Below are positions 41,136 to 44,614 of a DNA stretch of 44,614 nucleotides, in pieces. The first letter of the stretch is position 1; every line of letters starts with the position of its first letter. The notes beneath the pieces are model-generated. The model ran no database searches, was not told the origin of the DNA, and saw nothing but the letters and a program-made list of their open reading frames with translations. The DNA comes from Bacteroidales bacterium (GTDB taxonomy: Bacteria; Bacteroidota; Bacteroidia; Bacteroidales; Muribaculaceae). A program made the position numbers and the translations under genes. Location: the NCBI GenBank assembly GCA_014800525.1, contig JAAVFV010000033.1, positions 1 through 44,614 of the forward strand. The letters run 5' to 3'.

Positions 41136-42095
41136 ATGTTCCTTTGCCGGTATATCAAAATTTTTAAGTCTGTCGTACTCTCCATCTTGTGTTTCGGGCC
41201 CCTGTTGTTAGCGGGTTGTAACACCGGAATAGAATCAACACGACGTGTCACTCCTTCCCGACTGGATCGTCGGGAATTGGCCGAAACTCCTGAAGATACC
41301 GTGATGCATGCCATTCATCTCTCCCCGCTCAGGGATTGGAAAGAGGGTCGACCTTTCCTCGTCGCTGATGATCGTATGCTTCTGATATATGAGTCGCGCA
41401 TTTCTCCGGAAGCTATGGACACAACACGCATGAAGGGGTCGGTGATCCGTTTTTCCCGCACTCTCGATCGTCTCACTCCAAATGGAAGTATGGAACGCTG
41501 GATTGTTTTTTCCGACGATCAGCATGAGTTCGGCTATAATACCGGGAAATCTCCCGAAGCTGCAGATTCATCCTTCTTCCCCCTTGATGCTCCGATGCTT
41601 ATCGATCTCACATCCGTGGAAGAAGCGCGAGAAATTCTTTCCGGCCTTACCCTTTGGACCCGTTCTCCCCTAAGATATGATGATGAGGGAGAGAGAATAG
41701 CCGGCGAGAGATTCGTTCCCGTGGAGGTGGTAGATGTCGTTGCCGGAGATGTGCTTTTCCCTCTCCATCTAAAGGTGAAGGAGACTGATGGCAGAATCTC
41801 TAATATGTACTTGAGTATCTCTAACTCCGGTCTTGAGAGCCGCACTTTCCCTTCAATGTTCTTCCTCTCAGATCCCAAGAAGAGATATCCGGCTATTTCT
41901 CCCGAGGTATGGAAACTGATTCAGGAAGGGAAGGTTCGCAACGGGATGACAAAGGATGAATGTCGCTTGGCTCTCGGGAATCCTGATGATGTCAATTCGG
42001 GTCACAATTGGTCATCCACAATCGATCTCTGGTCCTACCGCAACGGTATGTTCCTTCAATTTCAGGATGGTCTCCTTGTAAATTATCGAATGTAG
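41136..42095 (+). CDS. Lipoprotein with SmpA/BamE-like C-terminal segment
   Basis: A 319-residue predicted lipoprotein: signal with lipobox LLAGC (Cys28). The middle (about 50-240) is soluble and unfamiliar, with HAIHLSPLRDWKEGRPFLVAD and VVDVVAGDVLFPLHLKVK stretches. The last 60 residues (LIQEGKVRNGMTKDECRLALGNP ... WSYRNGMFLQFQDGLLVNYRM) have the pattern of SmpA/OmlA-like domains: a 'G-M-T-x-x-x' helix, a 'lG-x-P' turn and an aromatic beta end. I cannot give a function. A MITE-like element starts 13 bp after the stop. Confidence 0.7.
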   Translation: MFLCRYIKIFKSVVLSILCFGPLLLAGCNTGIESTRRVTPSRLDRRELAETPEDTVMHAIHLSPLRDWKEGRPFLVADDRMLLIYESRISPEAMDTTRMKGSVIRFSRTLDRLTPNGSMERWIVFSDDQHEFGYNTGKSPEAADSSFFPLDAPMLIDLTSVEEAREILSGLTLWTRSPLRYDDEGERIAGERFVPVEVVDVVAGDVLFPLHLKVKETDGRISNMYLSISNSGLESRTFPSMFFLSDPKKRYPAISPEVWKLIQEGKVRNGMTKDECRLALGNPDDVNSGHNWSSTIDLWSYRNGMFLQFQDGLLVNYRM

Positions 42096-42108
42096 GCACT
42101 GCTTTCTT

Positions 42109-42488
42109 AGACTCCATCCAATAAAAATGTTAAATGCAGGGCGGTCGATTTGACTCGTCATTTCCTATTTTTAGAGGAAACTCGTCGATTTTCAATTTTG
42201 TGCTAAAATCTTGAATCTCTGAGGGAGCAGCCTTCGAGCTATGACCGAAGAGATTCGGGATTTTAGCCAAAAAGAGGACGGACCCAGGTAACTTTATTCC
42301 ATTGGTAAGAGTCTTTATATTTAAATTGATTAAAATTTAAGTTTTTAAATTACTCCATTCCTCGCATCTCAGGGGCATCTATCGCCTTTTGACTCAGTCA
42401 CATAGCGCGCTATGCTCCTTCGTCTGCAAGGCGATATCTGCTCCCTGAGATGCGACCCTGCATTAACATTTTTTATTGGATGGAGTCT
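42109..42488. repeat. Family-1 MITE-like element, complete copy
   Basis: A 380-bp ORF-less element with inverted termini of about 33 bp: AGACTCCATCCAATAAAAA... at the left and its complement at 42456-42488 with two indels. A TTA lies on both sides of GACTCC/GGAGTC and may be a 3-bp target duplication. Inside are the shared core module (about 42150-42198, reverse orientation), a large hairpin (GCTAAAATC..TCTCT, about 42209-42283) and a second palindrome of about 96 bp (42363-42454; CGCATCTCAGGG / CCCTGAGATGCG) with CATAGCGCGCTATG at its centre. The copy at 1-220 lacks that palindrome. Confidence 0.8.
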
Positions 42489-42551
42489 TAAATTCTCGGT
42501 AGGAGCAATATAAACAATATGCGGATTGAGCCCTGTCTCTTCCCTATCCTC

Positions 42552-42582
42552 TTTGCCAATCCTGACTTTTTCACTACCTTTG
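42552..42582 (+). promoter_or_regulatory. Predicted promoter of the MurB-MBL fusion gene
   Basis: TTTG at 42552-42555, a 19-base spacer and TACCTTTG at 42575-42582, both exact. Transcription would start near 42589. Confidence 0.78.
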
Positions 42583-42646
42583 TATCCTTAGCATCTAACT
42601 ACCGATAGTAGGGTCTCTCATTGTGAGTGACCATAATTCTCCCAAT

Positions 42647-44455
42647 ATGATTCCAACTATAGAATCCAATAAAGATTTAACCTCTCTCACCACCTTCGGA
42701 ATTCCGGTACGCGCCCGTTGGTATGCCGAATATTCTTCCGAAAAGGAGCTCCTTTGGCTTTCCCGGCAGGAGGAATTTACGTCCGGAAATGTGCTTCACA
42801 TTGGCGGAGGTAGCAATCTTCTCTTCCTTCATGATTATGATGGTCTCGTATTGCGCTCCGCTATTCGGGATATCGTGCGATACGACAAGTCGGAGTCAGT
42901 GAGCTATGTAATTGCCGGTGCCGGTGTGAAATGGACCGATTTTGTTGATTTCTGTCTTCAACAGAATCTTGCCGGTGCTGAGAATCTTGCCGGTATCCCC
43001 GGAGAGGTGGGAGCGGCACCGGTCCAGAACGTCGGAGCATATGGTGTTGAAGCGGCCGATATTATTGCAGGCATAACATGTTTTGATACCTTCACACGCT
43101 CCGTGGTCCGCATTGCTCCGGAGGATTGCGCGTTCGCTTATCGTGACAGTAAATTTAAGAATGAATGGAAGGGCCGCTATTTTGTTCTGAAAGTTGCATT
43201 CCGTCTTGTCCCGGGTGGAATGCCTCAGCATCTGGAATACGGCCCCTTGAAGAGTCTCTCCGATCGACTTGGAAGAATACCATCTATCCGGGAAGTGGCA
43301 GAAGAAGTAATCTCGATTCGAAATTCCAAGCTTCCTGATCCGGCCGTGATCGGAAGTGCAGGGAGTTTCTTCAAGAATCCTGAGATCCGCAAACGCTATC
43401 ATCAGGAACTCGAGGAACTGTCCGGAATCAAGATTCCATGTCACCCCCTCCCCCCGGATCCGGAATCGGGTGTGGAGCGTGTGAAACTGAATGCGGCATG
43501 GCTTATTGACCAAGCCGGTCTCAAAGGAACACGAATCGGTGGAGCACAGGTCTATCCTCAGCAACCGCTGGTGATTGTCAATACCGGAAATGCTACGGCT
43601 GAGGATGTCGAAAAGCTCGCCTCCCTTGTGGAATGCCAGGTCAGACGTAAATTCTATATCCACTTATTCCGTGAAGTCAATTATATCGATACAGGTATCA
43701 AGGTCACTGTCTTAGGAAGCGGCACATCAAAGGGAATGCCGGAGCTGGGCTGCCTATGCGATACATGCCAATCCCATGATCCTCGCGACCATCGCCTTCG
43801 TGCTTCCATAATTCTGGAGACAATGGGTATGCGTATCCTTATAGATGCTTCTCCGGATTTTCGCGAACAGGCCATGCGTGAGGGTATTGAGGATGTTGAT
43901 GCAGTGCTTATCACCCATAGTCATTATGATCATGTAGGCGGAATCGATGATCTCCGGCCATTCTGTGGGCAGAAACACATTCCGATGTTCGTCCGCGAGG
44001 ATGTCGACCACGACCTCCACGCCCGGATTGATTATTGCTTCTATTCAAAGAAGTATCCCGGCGTGCCGACTTTCGATATGTTCGTTATCCCTAATCAGCC
44101 ATTCTATTTCAAAGGGATAAAGATCATGCCCGTGGAAGTTCTTCATGGCACTAAACCCATTTATGGCTATCGTATCGGTAACTTTGCCTATATCACGGAT
44201 GCCAAGCATATCCCCGAGGAGGAATTGGAGAAGCTTTACGGTCTTGATGTGCTGATTCTCAATTGCCTGCGTGAGCGCGACCATTTCGCTCACCTTAATC
44301 TTTCCGAGGCTCTTGAGATAATAGCCAGGCTGAAGCCCCGCCAGGCCTATCTCACCCACTTCTGCCATGAAATCGGCCGTTATGAAATACTCAAATCCAA
44401 ACTCCCGGCTAATGTAGCTCCCGCCTATGACGGCCTCTCGTTCCGTGTGGAGTAA
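42647..44455 (+). CDS. murB: MurB (UDP-N-acetylmuramate dehydrogenase) fused to a PhnP-like MBL-fold hydrolase
   Basis: One continuous 602-residue frame with two enzymes. Residues 1-347 are a type I MurB: TTFGIPVRARWYAE, GGGSNLLF, NLAGIPGEVGAAPVQNVGAYG, FAYRDSKFK, the proton-donor Ser in GSAGSFFKNP, and catalytic-type Glu343 in FREVNYI. It reduces enolpyruvyl-UDP-GlcNAc to UDP-MurNAc. After only three residues (DTG) an MBL fold starts at about 351: VTVLGSGTSKGMPELGC, a PhnP-like CLCDTC, the metal site HSHYDH at 424-429, and later EVLHGTKPIYGYRIG, DAKHIPEEE and LTHFCHE. The ATG at 42647 gives a normal MurB start; a GTG at 42623 would add 8 residues. The MBL substrate is unknown. Confidence 0.92.
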   Translation: MIPTIESNKDLTSLTTFGIPVRARWYAEYSSEKELLWLSRQEEFTSGNVLHIGGGSNLLFLHDYDGLVLRSAIRDIVRYDKSESVSYVIAGAGVKWTDFVDFCLQQNLAGAENLAGIPGEVGAAPVQNVGAYGVEAADIIAGITCFDTFTRSVVRIAPEDCAFAYRDSKFKNEWKGRYFVLKVAFRLVPGGMPQHLEYGPLKSLSDRLGRIPSIREVAEEVISIRNSKLPDPAVIGSAGSFFKNPEIRKRYHQELEELSGIKIPCHPLPPDPESGVERVKLNAAWLIDQAGLKGTRIGGAQVYPQQPLVIVNTGNATAEDVEKLASLVECQVRRKFYIHLFREVNYIDTGIKVTVLGSGTSKGMPELGCLCDTCQSHDPRDHRLRASIILETMGMRILIDASPDFREQAMREGIEDVDAVLITHSHYDHVGGIDDLRPFCGQKHIPMFVREDVDHDLHARIDYCFYSKKYPGVPTFDMFVIPNQPFYFKGIKIMPVEVLHGTKPIYGYRIGNFAYITDAKHIPEEELEKLYGLDVLILNCLRERDHFAHLNLSEALEIIARLKPRQAYLTHFCHEIGRYEILKSKLPANVAPAYDGLSFRVE

Positions 44456-44498
44456 AATCTTTGATTTATGAAAGAGCTTTAGCTCATTAAAATTAAAA

Positions 44499-44540
44499 GG
44501 GGCTGTGTCGTAATTAAGGTTTACGGCACAGCCTCTCTTT
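44499..44540 (+). terminator. Terminator of the MurB-MBL gene
   Basis: GGGGCTGTGTCGTAA (44499-44513) pairs with TTACGGCACAGCCTC (44521-44535; two G-T pairs) around a 7-base loop, then TCTTTTAT. It lies about 45 bases after the stop. Confidence 0.78.
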
Positions 44541-44614
44541 TATGCGTTCTGAGGTTTCGATATTTTTCAGGCAGCCGATTTTTGATGATCTTCGCAAAAT
44601 ATTCGATTCTCAGG

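Noticed and set aside
42623..42646. GTG start adding 8 residues to the MurB-MBL protein
   Set aside because: The ATG at 42647 gives the usual spacing before the TTFG motif; GTG remains possible but less likely.
42896..43663. 255-codon frame antisense to the MurB half
   Set aside because: MurB motifs are intact on the plus strand; no sign of a second gene.
44499..44540. End of an insertion sequence (GGGGCTGTGTCGTAA)
   Set aside because: The pairing partner is 7 bases away and followed by T-rich sequence directly after a stop codon, so a terminator explains it; no transposase is seen.

Overview
The window looks like the chromosome of a gut-type member of the Bacteroidales, probably Muribaculaceae or a close relative (family level is inference). 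Evidence: spaced TTTG / TAnnTTTG promoters typical of Bacteroidota, a DUF4827 lipoprotein, a long PPi-dependent phosphofructokinase, a NupG-type nucleoside permease, Rpn-family nuclease, Kdo-LPS genes (kdsA, kdsB) and few Shine-Dalgarno sequences. It is mostly housekeeping DNA in short operons on both strands, separated by intergenic repeats.

Layout. 1-3.4 kb: minus-strand operon nrnA - DUF4827 lipoprotein - glmM; the glmM stop lies in the end of a MITE-like repeat. 3.4-10.3 kb: mazG, topB, a small Cys-rich membrane protein, a BASS transporter, mtnN, a Sua5/YrdC-type gene and mdh. 10.4-13.2 kb: an accessory stretch with a repeat, an Rpn nuclease, a DUF1232 protein, a 25-bp tandem array and a small membrane protein. 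13.2-19 kb: an AT-rich minus-strand locus that is the most unusual part: a small ORF with a Gly-Gly motif, an outer-membrane beta-barrel, a C39-peptidase ABC exporter translationally coupled to it, and an orphan Spi (streptopain-inhibitor/propeptide-like) secreted protein. 19.4-24.4 kb: PPi-PFK, then GT4 glycosyltransferase - LPG-synthase-like flippase - kdsB. 24.5-30.3 kb: tRNA-Cys, an MscS channel, a HAD hydrolase, and the operon HU - HU/TM/LysM fusion - acyltransferase. 30.4-37 kb: tryptophanase behind a repeat, GH25 lysozyme, a second MscS protein, ndk and an M23/LysM peptidase. 37-44.6 kb: nupG - rsmE - kdsA, a Crp-like regulator, tRNA-Met, a lipoprotein, a full-length MITE-like element and a MurB-MBL fusion protein.

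Themes. Envelope building dominates: GlmM and MurB (peptidoglycan precursors), KdsA/KdsB (Kdo), glycosyltransferase, flippase and acyltransferase (glycolipids), GH25 and M23 (wall remodelling), and two MscS proteins. Nucleotide housekeeping (NrnA, MazG, Ndk, NupG, MtnN) is the second theme.

Three families of ORF-less intergenic repeats, each with terminal inverted repeats, recur across the window. All share one roughly 48-bp core module, and several copies lie just upstream of genes, apparently within their 5' leaders. Promoter, repeat and RNA-fold calls were made by eye and no search was run; gene names rest on recognised motifs.
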